A DNA stretch of 64,000 bases from Methylobacterium sp. J-030 (GTDB lineage Bacteria; Pseudomonadota; Alphaproteobacteria; Rhizobiales; Beijerinckiaceae): contig NZ_JAKSYM010000227.1 in assembly GCF_022829545.1 (NCBI RefSeq), positions 1 to 64,000 of the forward strand. The letters run 5' to 3'. Under the pieces are notes generated by a model. The model did not search any database, was not told the origin of the DNA, and saw only the letters and a list, made by a program, of their open reading frames with translations. Position numbers and translations under genes: made by a program. This document shows positions 24,345-33,849 of this stretch, in pieces (within the stretch, counting starts at the first letter, position 1; every line of letters begins with the position of its first letter).

Positions 24345-26318
24345 ATGCCAACCGATGTGCCGGATGCCGTGAAGCCGCCTGCACAGGTGCCTCCGCCGCT
24401 CGTGCCGGGCCTGCGCGGCCTCCTGACCCTCGCTGTCGGCGTCGTGCTGGTTGCAGCCCTGTATTTCGGCCGCGAGGTGTTCGTTCCCCTCGTGTTGGCC
24501 ATCCTGCTCAGCTTTGTCCTGGCGCCGGTGGTCCACCTGCTGCGGCGGGTCAAGCTCGGGCGTGTTCCCTCGGTCATCGTCGCCGTCTTGCTGGCGCTGG
24601 CCGTGGTCGGCGGCATCGGCGCGGTCATCGGCACCCAGGTCGCGGGGCTCGCCGGCAACCTGCCGCAGTACCAGTCGACAATACAGAAGAAGTTCGCCGG
24701 CCTGCAGCAGGGTTGGCTCGGCGAGGCAAACAAGCTCCTCCAGAAATTCAATCACCAAGTCCAGGACGTGACGCAGAAGGCTGACGCCGCCGGCACGACC
24801 GCTGAGACCGGCCCGGCTGGCGACACGCCGAAGGCGCAACTCGTGCGCGTCCAGGAGCCCGAGCCCTCGCCCCTGGCGCTGGCCGAGAAAGTACTCGGCC
24901 CGGTCGTCTCGCCGCTGACCGACGTCGGCATCGTCCTCGTCGTCGTCGTGTTCCTGCTCCTGCAGCGTGAAGACCTGCGCAACCGCATGATCCGCCTGTT
25001 CGGGTCGAGCGACCTGCACCGCACGACAGTGGCCATGGACGACGCGGCCGGCCGGCTCGGTACCTACTTCCTCGCCCAGCTCGGCATGAACGCGGCCTTC
25101 GGCGTCATCGTCGGCGTCGGGCTTTGGCTCATCGGCGTGCCCAACCCGCTCCTATGGGGCGTGCTGTCGGCGATCATGCGCTTCATCCCATACATCGGCG
25201 CCATTATCTCGGGCGTGTTCCCGGTGGCGCTCGCCGCTGCGGTCGACCCGGGCTGGTCGATGGTGATCGCGACCGCCGCCCTGTTCCTGATCGCCGAGCC
25301 GGTGTTCGGGCAGGTCGTCGAGCCGCTGCTCTACGGCCACTCCACCGGGCTCTCGCCCTTCGCGGTGATCGTCTCGACGCTGTTCTGGGGCTTCCTATGG
25401 GGGCCCATCGGACTGATTCTGGCAACCCCGTTCACCGTTTGCCTGGTGGTGCTCGGACGGCACGTGGATAGCCTCGAGTTCTTCGACGTGCTGCTCGGTG
25501 ACCGCCCGCCCTTGACCCCCGTCGAGAACTTCTATCAGCGTATGCTGGCCGGCGACCCGGATGAGGTGCGGGAGATCGCCGAGGGCATGCTGAAGGACCG
25601 CTCGCTGTCGTCGTACTACGACGAGGTGGCGCTCAAGGGTCTCCAACTCGCGGCCAACGACCACGCCCGCGGGGTCGTCACGCCCGCCCAACTCGAGAAC
25701 ATCCGCGCTTCAGCGCGCTCACTCGTCGAGGACTTCGAGGACCTTGACGACGTCGAGCCGCCGGTCGACGACAAGGCGGTCAACCCATCCGAAACCCCGA
25801 CCCTGGCCGAGCGCGTGCATCCGAAAACCGAGGCGGTACCGGCTCATGCCCCGCCGCGGGATGCCCTGCCGGAAGCATGGCGGGCCGATACACCGGTGCT
25901 GTGCCTGGCCGGCCGCGGGCCCCTCGACGAAGCTTCCTCGGCGATGCTGGCCCAGCTCCTGCGCAAGCACGGGCTCGGCGCGCGGGCGATCTCGTACCAG
26001 GCCGCCTCCCGCGCGGCCATCCGCGAGCTCGACCTCTCCGGCGTGGCGATGGTGTGCATCTCGTACCTCGACATCACCGGGAGCCCCTCGCACCTCCGCT
26101 ACCTGCTGGAGCGGTTGAAGCGACGCGCGCCGGGTGTTCCCATCCTCGTGGGGCTATGGCCGGTCGGCGAGAAGGTGCTCACCGACGCGGCGCTCGGCCG
26201 AGCGGTTGGTGCGGACGCCTACGTCTCGTCGCTGCGCGAGGCCGTGGATGCCTGCCTGAGGGTCGCGACGGATTCCTCGCCGTCTCAGGGGTCACCCACC
26301 GTCGTACGGGCGGCTTGA
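24345..26318 (+). CDS. AI-2E/PerM-family permease with extra C-terminal cytoplasmic domain
   Basis: 657 residues. Residues 1-400 are an AI-2E transporter (PF01594) domain with about eight membrane helices and a long loop: REVFVPLVLAILLSFVLAP, MRFIPYIGAIISGVFPVAL, and the family end motif LLYGHSTGLSPFAVIVSTLFWGFLWG (read in parts). Family members move signalling molecules, organic acids or Na+/H+. Residues 400-520 are a charged linker, and about 520-640 form an alpha/beta domain (VLCLAGRGPLDEASSAMLAQ, then LDLSGVAMVCISYLDITGS, VPILVGLWPVGEK) that resembles a B12-binding or receiver-like Rossmann fold without a clear cofactor motif. GAGGAG seven bases upstream fixes ATG 24345. Confidence 0.82.
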   Translation: MPTDVPDAVKPPAQVPPPLVPGLRGLLTLAVGVVLVAALYFGREVFVPLVLAILLSFVLAPVVHLLRRVKLGRVPSVIVAVLLALAVVGGIGAVIGTQVAGLAGNLPQYQSTIQKKFAGLQQGWLGEANKLLQKFNHQVQDVTQKADAAGTTAETGPAGDTPKAQLVRVQEPEPSPLALAEKVLGPVVSPLTDVGIVLVVVVFLLLQREDLRNRMIRLFGSSDLHRTTVAMDDAAGRLGTYFLAQLGMNAAFGVIVGVGLWLIGVPNPLLWGVLSAIMRFIPYIGAIISGVFPVALAAAVDPGWSMVIATAALFLIAEPVFGQVVEPLLYGHSTGLSPFAVIVSTLFWGFLWGPIGLILATPFTVCLVVLGRHVDSLEFFDVLLGDRPPLTPVENFYQRMLAGDPDEVREIAEGMLKDRSLSSYYDEVALKGLQLAANDHARGVVTPAQLENIRASARSLVEDFEDLDDVEPPVDDKAVNPSETPTLAERVHPKTEAVPAHAPPRDALPEAWRADTPVLCLAGRGPLDEASSAMLAQLLRKHGLGARAISYQAASRAAIRELDLSGVAMVCISYLDITGSPSHLRYLLERLKRRAPGVPILVGLWPVGEKVLTDAALGRAVGADAYVSSLREAVDACLRVATDSSPSQGSPTVVRAA

Positions 26319-26467
26319 CCGATCGTCGGAAGAATCACCTGCGTGATCTGCGACGCCGCGGCGGACGGATGCCGAGATCGAAATCGAACGCTGACAGTCG
26401 CCCGGCGTCTGCCGCAGCACCGCCCGGTCCGCTTCACCGATACAGCGGGAACTTCGAAGGTTGGCCG

Positions 26468-28294
26468 TCATGCCATGGCCATGGGATGTGTCTCGGCAAT
26501 CGCGAGGCACGAATGATCTGGCATGGCGTAGGTCAGCAGGCGATCTCCCGCCGCAATGGCGGCTTGTTCGTGGTCGACGGAGATGAATTCCACTGCTCCG
26601 TCTGACTTGATGATCACCAAGCGTATCGCATCTGATTTGAGAGGGGATTCCGCAGGGACGACGTCGAATTGCCAGCCGGCGTCATGGTGTCTTGAAAAGG
26701 TGTCGAAGTCGGCCTTACCCGCACCCAGCACTTTTCCCCGGGCATCGCGGCTCACACCCGTATCCGCGTGCAGGAGGTGGTCGGCCGATGGGGCAAGTTG
26801 GTAGACGCGTTCGCGGCCGATCTCGGGGGCCAGCCGCGTACAAACCAGGGCATTGTAGAGTTCGTCGCGGGTCGCCGCGAGTAGATGGTCCGGCGGGTAG
26901 TCGGCGAGACCTTCCTCGGCATGGCGAGACAGGAGTTCGGCCTGCAGCGTCGGGACTCCGGCTTCCTGCGCCGCGTGCAAGGCCCCGGGATAGGTGTCGA
27001 TGAGAATGACCGGCACGCCCGCACGGTGGAGTGCGACGACCATATCAGTCGCCCACGGGCAGGCGCCCACGACCGCGAGCCGCTGGCTCTCGGCCGCCGC
27101 CGAGAGGCCGAACCGGCGGGAGAGCGGCCCCAGGGAAAAGCCGTGCAGGATCACCGTAGCGACGATGACCGTGAACACGGTCGGTTGGATGAGATCGCCA
27201 CCTGGATAGCCCGCCTCGGTGAGACGGGGGCCGGCCACGCCCGCGACGGCCGCCGCGACGATGCCGCGTGGCCCGATCCAGCCCACGAAGATGCGCTCCC
27301 GCCACGATAGGTCGCTGTTCAGCGTCGCCAGCCAGGTGGCGGCAGGACGGACCAGGAACACGACCGCGGCGGTCAGGCCGATGATGGGCAGGGACAACTT
27401 GCCGAGGACCCCAAGGTTCAGGTCGGCCGTCAGCACCACGAAGAGGCCGGAGACCAGCAGGACGACCAGGGCTTCCTTGAACCGCCGCAACTCCGCGATG
27501 CCCGGCACATGCTGGTTGGCGAGCGCGATGCCGAAGACCGTCGCGCCGATCAGCCCTGCCTCGTGCATGAACAGGTTCGGGACGACGTAGGCGATGAGCG
27601 CCAGTGCGAGCAGCACCGGGGTCTTCAGGGTCTCGGAAACGAGATCGCGTCGGAACGCCCAGGCCACGAGGGAGGCCGAGCCCACGCCGAGCGCGACGGC
27701 CACCATCACGCCCTCGGCGAGATGGAGCGTGAGTGCGACGACGGGGTTCTCGCCGACCTGGTGCGGCACGCCTACCAGGATCTCGATCACGACCGCCGTG
27801 AGGATCGCTCCGACCGGGTCGTTGATGATGGCCTCCCACTTGAGGAAGGCAGCCGAGCGCCGCTCCAGGCGCGCGTGACGCAGCAGCGGCAGGATCACCG
27901 TGGGACCCGTCACGACGAGGATCGCACCGAACACTGCCGCAGGGCCCCACATCATCCTGCCGACCAAGTGGGCCGCGAAAGTGCCGAGGACGAAGTTCAC
28001 AGGGAGGGCGAAGGCGGTAAGCCGTAACACTCCCTCGCCGGATGCCCGGAGTTCGCGGAAGTCGAGGGCGAGGCCGCCCTCGAACACCACGATGGCCACC
28101 GCGAGCCCGATCAGCGGCCGGAGGTTTTCCCCGAAGTCCCGGGTCGGGTGCAACAGGCCGAGCATGGGTCCGATCAAGAACCCGAAACCGAGGAGAAGCA
28201 CGAGGGCGGGGATGCGCAGACGCGCGGCGAGAACCTGGGCGGCGATTCCGCCGCCCACGATGCACAGCACAGCCGTCGTCACTCCGTGTTCCAT
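26468..28294 (-). CDS. CPA-type cation:proton antiporter with RCK/TrkA-N domain
   Basis: About 608 residues. The membrane half (1-390) has some 12 helices and the Na_H_Exchanger pattern: ALVLLLGFGFLIGP, IGLAVAIVVFEGGLALDF, VVTGPTVILPLL, WEAIINDPVGAILTAVV with the paired acidic ND(P) motif, and WIGPRGIVAAAVAG. The C-terminal 200 residues form a TrkA-N/RCK-like Rossmann domain (LAVVGACPWATDMVVALHRAG, VILIDTYPGALHAAQEAG) that in this group gates exchange according to nucleotide or redox state. ATG 28294 is used rather than the preceding TTG. It converges with the AI-2E permease gene. Likely role: K+ or Na+ efflux and pH homeostasis. Confidence 0.88.
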   Translation of the reverse strand: MEHGVTTAVLCIVGGGIAAQVLAARLRIPALVLLLGFGFLIGPMLGLLHPTRDFGENLRPLIGLAVAIVVFEGGLALDFRELRASGEGVLRLTAFALPVNFVLGTFAAHLVGRMMWGPAAVFGAILVVTGPTVILPLLRHARLERRSAAFLKWEAIINDPVGAILTAVVIEILVGVPHQVGENPVVALTLHLAEGVMVAVALGVGSASLVAWAFRRDLVSETLKTPVLLALALIAYVVPNLFMHEAGLIGATVFGIALANQHVPGIAELRRFKEALVVLLVSGLFVVLTADLNLGVLGKLSLPIIGLTAAVVFLVRPAATWLATLNSDLSWRERIFVGWIGPRGIVAAAVAGVAGPRLTEAGYPGGDLIQPTVFTVIVATVILHGFSLGPLSRRFGLSAAAESQRLAVVGACPWATDMVVALHRAGVPVILIDTYPGALHAAQEAGVPTLQAELLSRHAEEGLADYPPDHLLAATRDELYNALVCTRLAPEIGRERVYQLAPSADHLLHADTGVSRDARGKVLGAGKADFDTFSRHHDAGWQFDVVPAESPLKSDAIRLVIIKSDGAVEFISVDHEQAAIAAGDRLLTYAMPDHSCLAIAETHPMAMA

Positions 28295-28506
28295 GCGCAA
28301 GGCTCCGGACGAATGTCCGGAGATGCCCGGGGGCGTCCGAACCGGGTTTCAGGTGCTAGGGACGTCGCGGGCCGCGCGGGTCTCCCCGGGACAGGCGGAG
28401 ACTTGGCAGTGCGACAGCGACAATCGCGGTGTGGGATCCTGGTTCCTCTCAGCGCCTTCGCTCATCGCGCGGGGGGCGTCGACCGGCACCTCCGATTTGC
28501 GGGACC

Positions 28507-29601
28507 CTATCCGACGGGGAGACGCGTCGGCTCTTCGATCGTCACGGCGTTGTTCTCGGCACGGTAAGCGCGGGCGGCAGCGTAGGCGGGGCGGCGCGCC
28601 CGCATGATCGATCCAAGCGGCCGATGCGCGGCCAAGCCCGTCCAAGGATTGAACGCCAAGCGATCCTCGACCTGCTGGCGTAGTGCGTCGGACCACGTCT
28701 CCTGAGGGAGCGCGGTGATGCGTGCGACCGGGCGGTAGGGGCTCTCGTCCTCCGGCCACTTCGCGGCAGCGTCCTCGATCGGCATGGAGTCCAGGCTCGT
28801 CGCCAGCTGTACGCGCAATTCCCAGACGGCCGAGTGATTCCTGAAGTGGGCCTCGACGGACTCGCGGATGCCGTCGGGTCGGCCGGCGAGGTCGATGGCC
28901 TGCTCCGATAGGGCAACGAGTTCGGGTGAGACGGGCGAGATCGCCAGCTTGGCGAAATAGTCGCCGTGGAGGAGCGCGGCCTGCGAGTAGAAACAGTCGC
29001 CGAGTAGGTGAGTCTCAGCTTGCCCCGCCAGGGTCGTCAGCGTGGCCGACTTCACGCCAACCATTTCCAGAACAGCCTCGGCCGCACGTGACACGGCCGA
29101 TACTCCGATCTTGACGGGCTCGGCGCGGCCCGTGGTGACGGCCAACGGCCGCAACTGACGCAGAAACCCCCGGGCGTCGCCGATCTGAAACGCGGGCGAA
29201 TTCCCAAACACATAGTTCTGCGTGGTCTCGTCCTCGCTCCCGGGCAGCCGTGTGCCTGGTACATTCAGAACTTTGAGGGCGACCCCACGCGGGGTGGACA
29301 CCTTGTCGTCCAAGATGTCGCCCGGTGTCGTACTGAAGCGAAGGATTGCATCGTAGCCGGCCGGCGTCGCGAACAGCCCCTGTGCGAGCTGCGGAGAGAG
29401 CCCCGGCAGAACTTCGAAGCGCGCCCGCAGGTAGCCATGCGCCTTTGCGTGAACGGAGCGATAGGCGTGGCCGGTATCCGCATGAGTTTTTCGCTGGATC
29501 GCGAGCATCGTCTCGGTGAGGCCACGCTGCGTTTCCGCCTCGTCCTCGGCGATGGTCTCGTAGGCGGGGTCGAAACGAAGCGGGGCGAGCGTCTGGGCCA
29601 T
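28507..29601 (-). CDS. Catalase-like haem protein
   Basis: 364 residues, shorter than mono-functional catalases (about 480). The active-site His is His51 in RSVHAKAHG. The RFSTTPGD block (88-95), the PRGVALKVLNVPG strand and the distal Asn region NYVFGNSPAFQ align with catalase. The proximal haem Tyr appears to be Tyr340 in RARRPAYAAAR. This is the short catalase-family group (SrpA/KatA-related, often with peroxidase activity). The beta-barrel trimming near the C-terminus means high catalase activity is not certain. No signal peptide. ATG 29601 is clear. It stands alone between the antiporter gene and an insertion-sequence region. Confidence 0.82.
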   Translation of the reverse strand: MAQTLAPLRFDPAYETIAEDEAETQRGLTETMLAIQRKTHADTGHAYRSVHAKAHGYLRARFEVLPGLSPQLAQGLFATPAGYDAILRFSTTPGDILDDKVSTPRGVALKVLNVPGTRLPGSEDETTQNYVFGNSPAFQIGDARGFLRQLRPLAVTTGRAEPVKIGVSAVSRAAEAVLEMVGVKSATLTTLAGQAETHLLGDCFYSQAALLHGDYFAKLAISPVSPELVALSEQAIDLAGRPDGIRESVEAHFRNHSAVWELRVQLATSLDSMPIEDAAAKWPEDESPYRPVARITALPQETWSDALRQQVEDRLAFNPWTGLAAHRPLGSIMRARRPAYAAARAYRAENNAVTIEEPTRLPVG

Positions 29602-30024
29602 GGGGCATGGACCTCTTGCTGATGGAGCCGGTTGTTCGCGATCGTGAATGTCGAAGACAACGGGACGGTCGCCGCAGCTTCGCTGTCGTGCTCGATGGAC
29701 GAAGCCAATTCAGCCATCGCCGATAGGGCAACTGTATGAGCAGGGCCTTCGGATCCGGGTGCGGCGCCATGTTCTGCCAGCCGGCCCCGGACTATGTATC
29801 GCGGCTGCCGGTGTGCGATGGCCGCCTACCGTCTTGCCACCGCTCGGTCCTGTCCGTCAGTTCGTCCGGCTTTCGAACCGTTCGGACGCGGGGCGGCGTC
29901 CGGCACCGAGTTCCTCGCTCGGCTCAGGCCGCCGAGCTTCAAGCCTCCGACGTCGAGTTCATCGAGCCGCAATCAAGCACGCAGGCCGCAGCCATCCTGA
30001 TGGGCGAGATCGAGGTCGGGGCAC
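29602..30024. other. Region between catalase-like gene and IS5 remnant
   Basis: No recognisable gene. A 99-codon frame at 29736-30032 on the plus strand has no domain I know and runs into the broken 5' end of the transposase, so this stretch is probably the debris left of the insertion sequence plus the catalase promoter. Terminal inverted repeats of the element could not be identified. Confidence 0.35.
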
Positions 30025-30775
30025 TTGCGTGAGGATGCCGGTCAGTGTGAGCATGCGTTGCGCGAGGTGTTCAACGGGCTGCGATACGTCGTCAGGAGCG
30101 GCTGCCCGTGGCGGCTGATGCCCCACGACCTGCCGCCTTGGTTTGCCGTGTATCAGCAGGCCCAGCGCTGGCTGGCGGCCGGTTGTTTCGAGCAATTGGC
30201 CGAGGATCTGCGTGCGGTGCTGCGCATGGCGGCCGGTCGGGCGCCAGAGCCGAGCGCGGCCGTGCTCGACAGCCGGACCTTGCGCTCCTCACCCGAGAGC
30301 GGCGAGCGGGCCGGCTACGATGAAGCCAAGCGCAAGAAGGGCTCGAAGCTGCACATGGCGGTGGACACCCTCGGCCACCTCCTGGCGCGGCACGTCACGC
30401 CCGCCGACGCTGATGATCGCGCGCAGGTCGGCCAGTTGGCCAGAGCCGTGCAGGCGGCCACCGGCGACAGCGTCGAGGTCGCCTTCGTCGATCAGGACTA
30501 CACGGGCGAGAAGCCGGCCGCGGCAGCCCGCGAGCACGGCATCGAACTGAAGGTGGTGAAGCTACCGGAGGCCAAGCGCCGGCTTCGTGCTCCTGCCACG
30601 CCGCGTGCTCTTGCCACGCCGCCGGGTCGTCGAGCGCTCTTTCGCTTGGGCCACCCGCTTCCGCCGTCTCGTCAAAGACTACGAGCGCTATGCCAGCACC
30701 CTGGCAGGCATGCACCTCATCGCCTTCGTCTGTCTCATACTCAGACAAGCCGCTCAACGCGCAGCCAGTTCATGA
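30025..30775 (+). pseudogene. IS5-family transposase, N-terminally truncated and frameshifted
   Basis: The sequence LRYVVRSGCPWRLMPHDLPPW, GYDEAKRKKGSKLHMAVDTLG and, after a frame change, [20 protein letters not shown] are those of an IS5-family DDE transposase. Catalytic residues remain: Asp in AVLDSRTL, Asp in AFVDQDYTG, Glu in VVERSFAW. The first 30-40 residues are missing. At about 30579-30581 an extra C shifts the frame, and an 18-bp unit is duplicated in tandem (30587-30604 and 30605-30622). The product is therefore inactive. The element marks the left side of an accessory segment. Confidence 0.88.
30587..30622 (+). repeat. 18-bp tandem duplication inside the transposase gene
   Basis: GTGCTCCTGCCACGCCGC (30587-30604) is followed directly by a copy with one base change (30605-30622). 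It encodes a doubled VLLPRR, of which intact relatives have one. Confidence 0.85.
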
Positions 30776-30997
30776 CAGTCTCTAGCTCTGGCAGAGCGAA
30801 TGATAGTCTGCATGTCGCGATAGACTGGGTCACCGAGGACCATCCCACCGCTGCTCAAAGTCAAACTCAGGCCGCCGGTCAGCGCGACGATTGCACGGCC
30901 GACATCCGCTCCTCCGATGTCACCACATCGATCAGCCGCTCGCCGTCGTAATTTACCGACTGATCGTGTCCTCACCGATCCGGAGGACTGCGCCCAT

Positions 30998-32431
30998 TTA
31001 CGGCAAGCGTGCCGCCGGAATCGCTGCAACCTGCTCTGGTGCAGAGACGCTTACCTTGTCTCGACGGAGCAGACGTTCCAAGCCGATGATGACCGCTGGC
31101 GTTATGAGTGCGATATAGATGTCGTCGATCCCGAACGGATCGCCCATCATGTACCAACCCGTCGTCGTCACGGCCGCGCCAACGAGGCCGAGCGTTGCAC
31201 CACGGTTGCTGCCAAAGCGTGGAAAGTAGAAGGCGAAAACGGCCACAACCGTGACTGCCAGCCGCAAGGCCCGTGTGAAGAACGATAGATGAAGTACTTG
31301 GGGTGCAAAAATTACCAGCAGCAGCGGCAGAAAGGCAATCGGGACAGCGAGCAATCGAGATACCCGCAGCTCTCTTTCAGGATTCGGCTTAAACATTGGA
31401 ACGTAGAAATCGCGCACGATCAGCGCGGAAGCCGCAACCACTACCGTTCCGACCGAGACGAGAATCGATGCGATGATCGACACCATGACCAAGCCCGAGA
31501 GGAGTGGCGATAGGTGATTCAGGAACACCGGAAACGCGTAGAGGCTCTTCATCTCAGGAAATAGAAATTTCGCAGAGACTCCGATGAAGCCAAGGGCAAG
31601 ACTTACCGGCAAGCACAACAGCGCGGAGATGGCGCAAGCGCCGCGTACATCCTGGGGGCCCTTGAGCGACGAGATCGCCTGGACGATGAACTGCGTCGAG
31701 AAGATCGCTCCAACGCTCGCGATGGTCCATGCGATGATTGTCGTGAGCCCAATGGAGCCGTCCCAGGTAAAGTAGCTCGGCGGCAGCGCAGCGATCACGG
31801 GCGTGACACCACCGCTCATGGTCAGCGCCGCACCGCAGACGATGGCGACGCCGATGATCTTGAGGACGGTATGCATGAGCGAGACGTAGGCCGTGCTCTT
31901 CTGGCCGCCGATCATGCAGTAGGCCGTGCTGATGCCGGCGATCAAAAGTGATGAGATCCCGAGGGGAAGCCCGAAGGCGGATGCCAGGACGGCGGCACCG
32001 CTCACATATTGCGCCACGAGCACGAGAAGAAGCGCGTAGATCATGATCAGCGACACTGTGAGCTGTGTCGAGCGGCCGTATCTCTTTGCGATGGCGGCCG
32101 AAATTGTATATTCCCCGGTCGCGTATAACTTTTTCGCAAATCCGAGTCCGAACAATAGAAAGCCGAGGGCCACGCTTGCCACCGCCCACGAGGCGGCCAT
32201 GCCGGATTCGAATGCTGCCTGGGCAACGCCGATGGTCGATTTCGGCGCGATGAACTCCGACATCATCAGGACGCCGATGACGACAGCTGGGACCGAACGA
32301 CCGGCGACCATGTAATCCGCCGATGTCTTGGCGCGATAGCGGTACGTCAGCCAGGTCGTGATCGCGAGATACACGACGATCATGGCGATGGTGACCGTTA
32401 GAACGGTCCCATGTGCTTTGACTGCCTCCAT
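30998..32431 (-). CDS. Sodium:solute symporter (SSS family)
   Basis: 477 residues with about 13 predicted helices. The SSS pattern is visible: helix 1 after TYRYRAKTSADYMVAGRSVP, the conserved GLGFAKKLYATGEYTISAAI, and ISTAYCMIGGQKSTAYVSLMH (read in parts), where Na+-site Ser/Thr residues lie in related carriers. It would import an organic acid or similar solute with Na+. GGGAGGAG precedes ATG 32431. The coding DNA is AT-richer than the flanking core genes. It lies just inside the IS5 remnant and on the same strand as the epoxide hydrolase gene, so it probably carries the substrate of this module. Confidence 0.85.
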   Translation of the reverse strand: MEAVKAHGTVLTVTIAMIVVYLAITTWLTYRYRAKTSADYMVAGRSVPAVVIGVLMMSEFIAPKSTIGVAQAAFESGMAASWAVASVALGFLLFGLGFAKKLYATGEYTISAAIAKRYGRSTQLTVSLIMIYALLLVLVAQYVSGAAVLASAFGLPLGISSLLIAGISTAYCMIGGQKSTAYVSLMHTVLKIIGVAIVCGAALTMSGGVTPVIAALPPSYFTWDGSIGLTTIIAWTIASVGAIFSTQFIVQAISSLKGPQDVRGACAISALLCLPVSLALGFIGVSAKFLFPEMKSLYAFPVFLNHLSPLLSGLVMVSIIASILVSVGTVVVAASALIVRDFYVPMFKPNPERELRVSRLLAVPIAFLPLLLVIFAPQVLHLSFFTRALRLAVTVVAVFAFYFPRFGSNRGATLGLVGAAVTTTGWYMMGDPFGIDDIYIALITPAVIIGLERLLRRDKVSVSAPEQVAAIPAARLP

Positions 32432-32539
32432 GGACTTGCTCCTCCCGGGTTTACCGCGCCCTCTTTCCGAACGGGACGCTGACCCGTTTCGGCGTGACGC
32501 TGGCCTCGTTTTTCGTGCCGCCGCGTGGCGGCCCGCACG

Positions 32540-33688
32540 TCAGTGCGATGCTCGACCGGCCGCGCGCAGGAACGTCACGACCGCGTCCGCAGTCGCTTCG
32601 GGCTGCTCTTGCTGCACCCAGTGTCCGGCGCCCGCGACGAAGTGCGGCTCGCCCATGGCTGAGAAGACCGTGGTTCGCATCCGCTTCAGACCACCCGGTA
32701 TTTGGTAGGCCCCCCAGTCGCGATCACCCGAGATGAACAGCGCGGGACAATCGACGGTCCGGCCGGAGAAGAGCGCGAGGTCGCGGGCCAAGCTGCCGTC
32801 CATCCTCGTGCGGTACCATTGCAAGCCGCCCTGGAAGCCAGTGCGCGTGTACTCGCTACTGTAGAACGACAGCTCAGCTTCGGTCAGCCAAGTACAGGCA
32901 TCGATTTCCGCCTGGGAAGGCATCTCCGGGGCGACAGCCGCGGCCATATCCTGCGCCAGTGGCATGATGTAATAATGCGGCATCCGTGCAAGCTCGGTCG
33001 GCGACCACGAGGCAAGCTCGAACGGCCGATTGCCAGGCCAGTTTCCGCTCTTATAGTGATAGTACGCTCTCAAAAAGGCATGTATCCCTTGCGGGCATCG
33101 CCACAGGTCTTCGTTAGCCCGCTGTGTTGAGAAATAATACTGATAATGTTTGCGCGGGGGGCCAAGCGCAGCGAGACCGTCATTGATTGGGTCGTGCGTG
33201 CGGGGCGGCGGGAGCGGCCACGATGGCGGTCCAGCAAACGGCGAGCTCATGATCACGAGTGAGTGGAACAGATCGGGCCGCACGAGCGTGCAGGCTGCCG
33301 CGACCGACGCTCCGTAATCGTGACCGACAACACCAGAGACTGAGCGCGCGCCGAGCGCGGCGGCGAGAGCCACCATATCTCGAACGAGGTTCAGGATGCT
33401 GTAGGGCGCGAGATCGTGCGCGAAGGGGATCGGTTGTGGCGATGTTTGTCCGTATCCGCGCTGGTCCGGGGCGATGACGTGATAGCCGGCTTGCGCGATC
33501 CGCCCCATGACGTGCCGCCACGAGAAGGCGAGTTCTGGAAAGCCGTGCAGGAGGAACACGACCGGACGTCCGGGTTGTTCCCACCCGGCCTCGAGCACGT
33601 GGAACGCGAGGCCGTTCACGTCCGGCACGATCCGCGACCGAATTCCGGACGGCAGGAGGGCGGCCAGATCAACCTGCGGATCGCTCAT
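32540..33688 (-). CDS. Epoxide hydrolase-type alpha/beta hydrolase
   Basis: 382 residues. Oxyanion motif HGFPE is at 48-52, nucleophile Asp124 in GHDYGA, and the catalytic His356 in AGAGHWV. The cap contains FQGGLQWYR (285-293) with the Tyr that protonates the epoxide in this family. An Asp nucleophile with WYR-type cap points to a soluble epoxide hydrolase rather than an esterase; a haloalkane or fluoroacetate dehalogenase is the alternative. ATG 33688 is supported by the family start; the upstream frame is a run-on. It is divergent from the IclR gene and upstream of the symporter gene on the same strand. Confidence 0.85.
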   Translation of the reverse strand: MSDPQVDLAALLPSGIRSRIVPDVNGLAFHVLEAGWEQPGRPVVFLLHGFPELAFSWRHVMGRIAQAGYHVIAPDQRGYGQTSPQPIPFAHDLAPYSILNLVRDMVALAAALGARSVSGVVGHDYGASVAAACTLVRPDLFHSLVIMSSPFAGPPSWPLPPPRTHDPINDGLAALGPPRKHYQYYFSTQRANEDLWRCPQGIHAFLRAYYHYKSGNWPGNRPFELASWSPTELARMPHYYIMPLAQDMAAAVAPEMPSQAEIDACTWLTEAELSFYSSEYTRTGFQGGLQWYRTRMDGSLARDLALFSGRTVDCPALFISGDRDWGAYQIPGGLKRMRTTVFSAMGEPHFVAGAGHWVQQEQPEATADAVVTFLRAAGRASH

Positions 33689-33764
33689 GCACGGGCTCCC
33701 TGCGCGGGGTGAGGTGATCGTGTGCGGAACCATCCCGACCGAGCGCGAGGCACCGCCTGCCGTC

Positions 33765-33788
33765 TTGCAAAATCGTCGCGATTTGCGG
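33765..33788. promoter_or_regulatory. Candidate IclR operator between hydrolase and IclR genes
   Basis: GCAAAATCG and CGATTTGC face each other across three bases with one unpaired A, in the 161-bp region between the divergent epoxide hydrolase and IclR genes. Position suits autoregulation and joint control. Confidence 0.42.
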
Positions 33789-33849
33789 ACATCCGGCAAC
33801 GCCAGTCCCGGAGGGATTTGGCACCGAACAGCGGGAAGCTCTCGACCCT

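Noticed and set aside
29736-30032. 99-codon frame before the transposase
   Set aside because: No domain, no ribosome site, and it runs into the truncated transposase; treated as debris.
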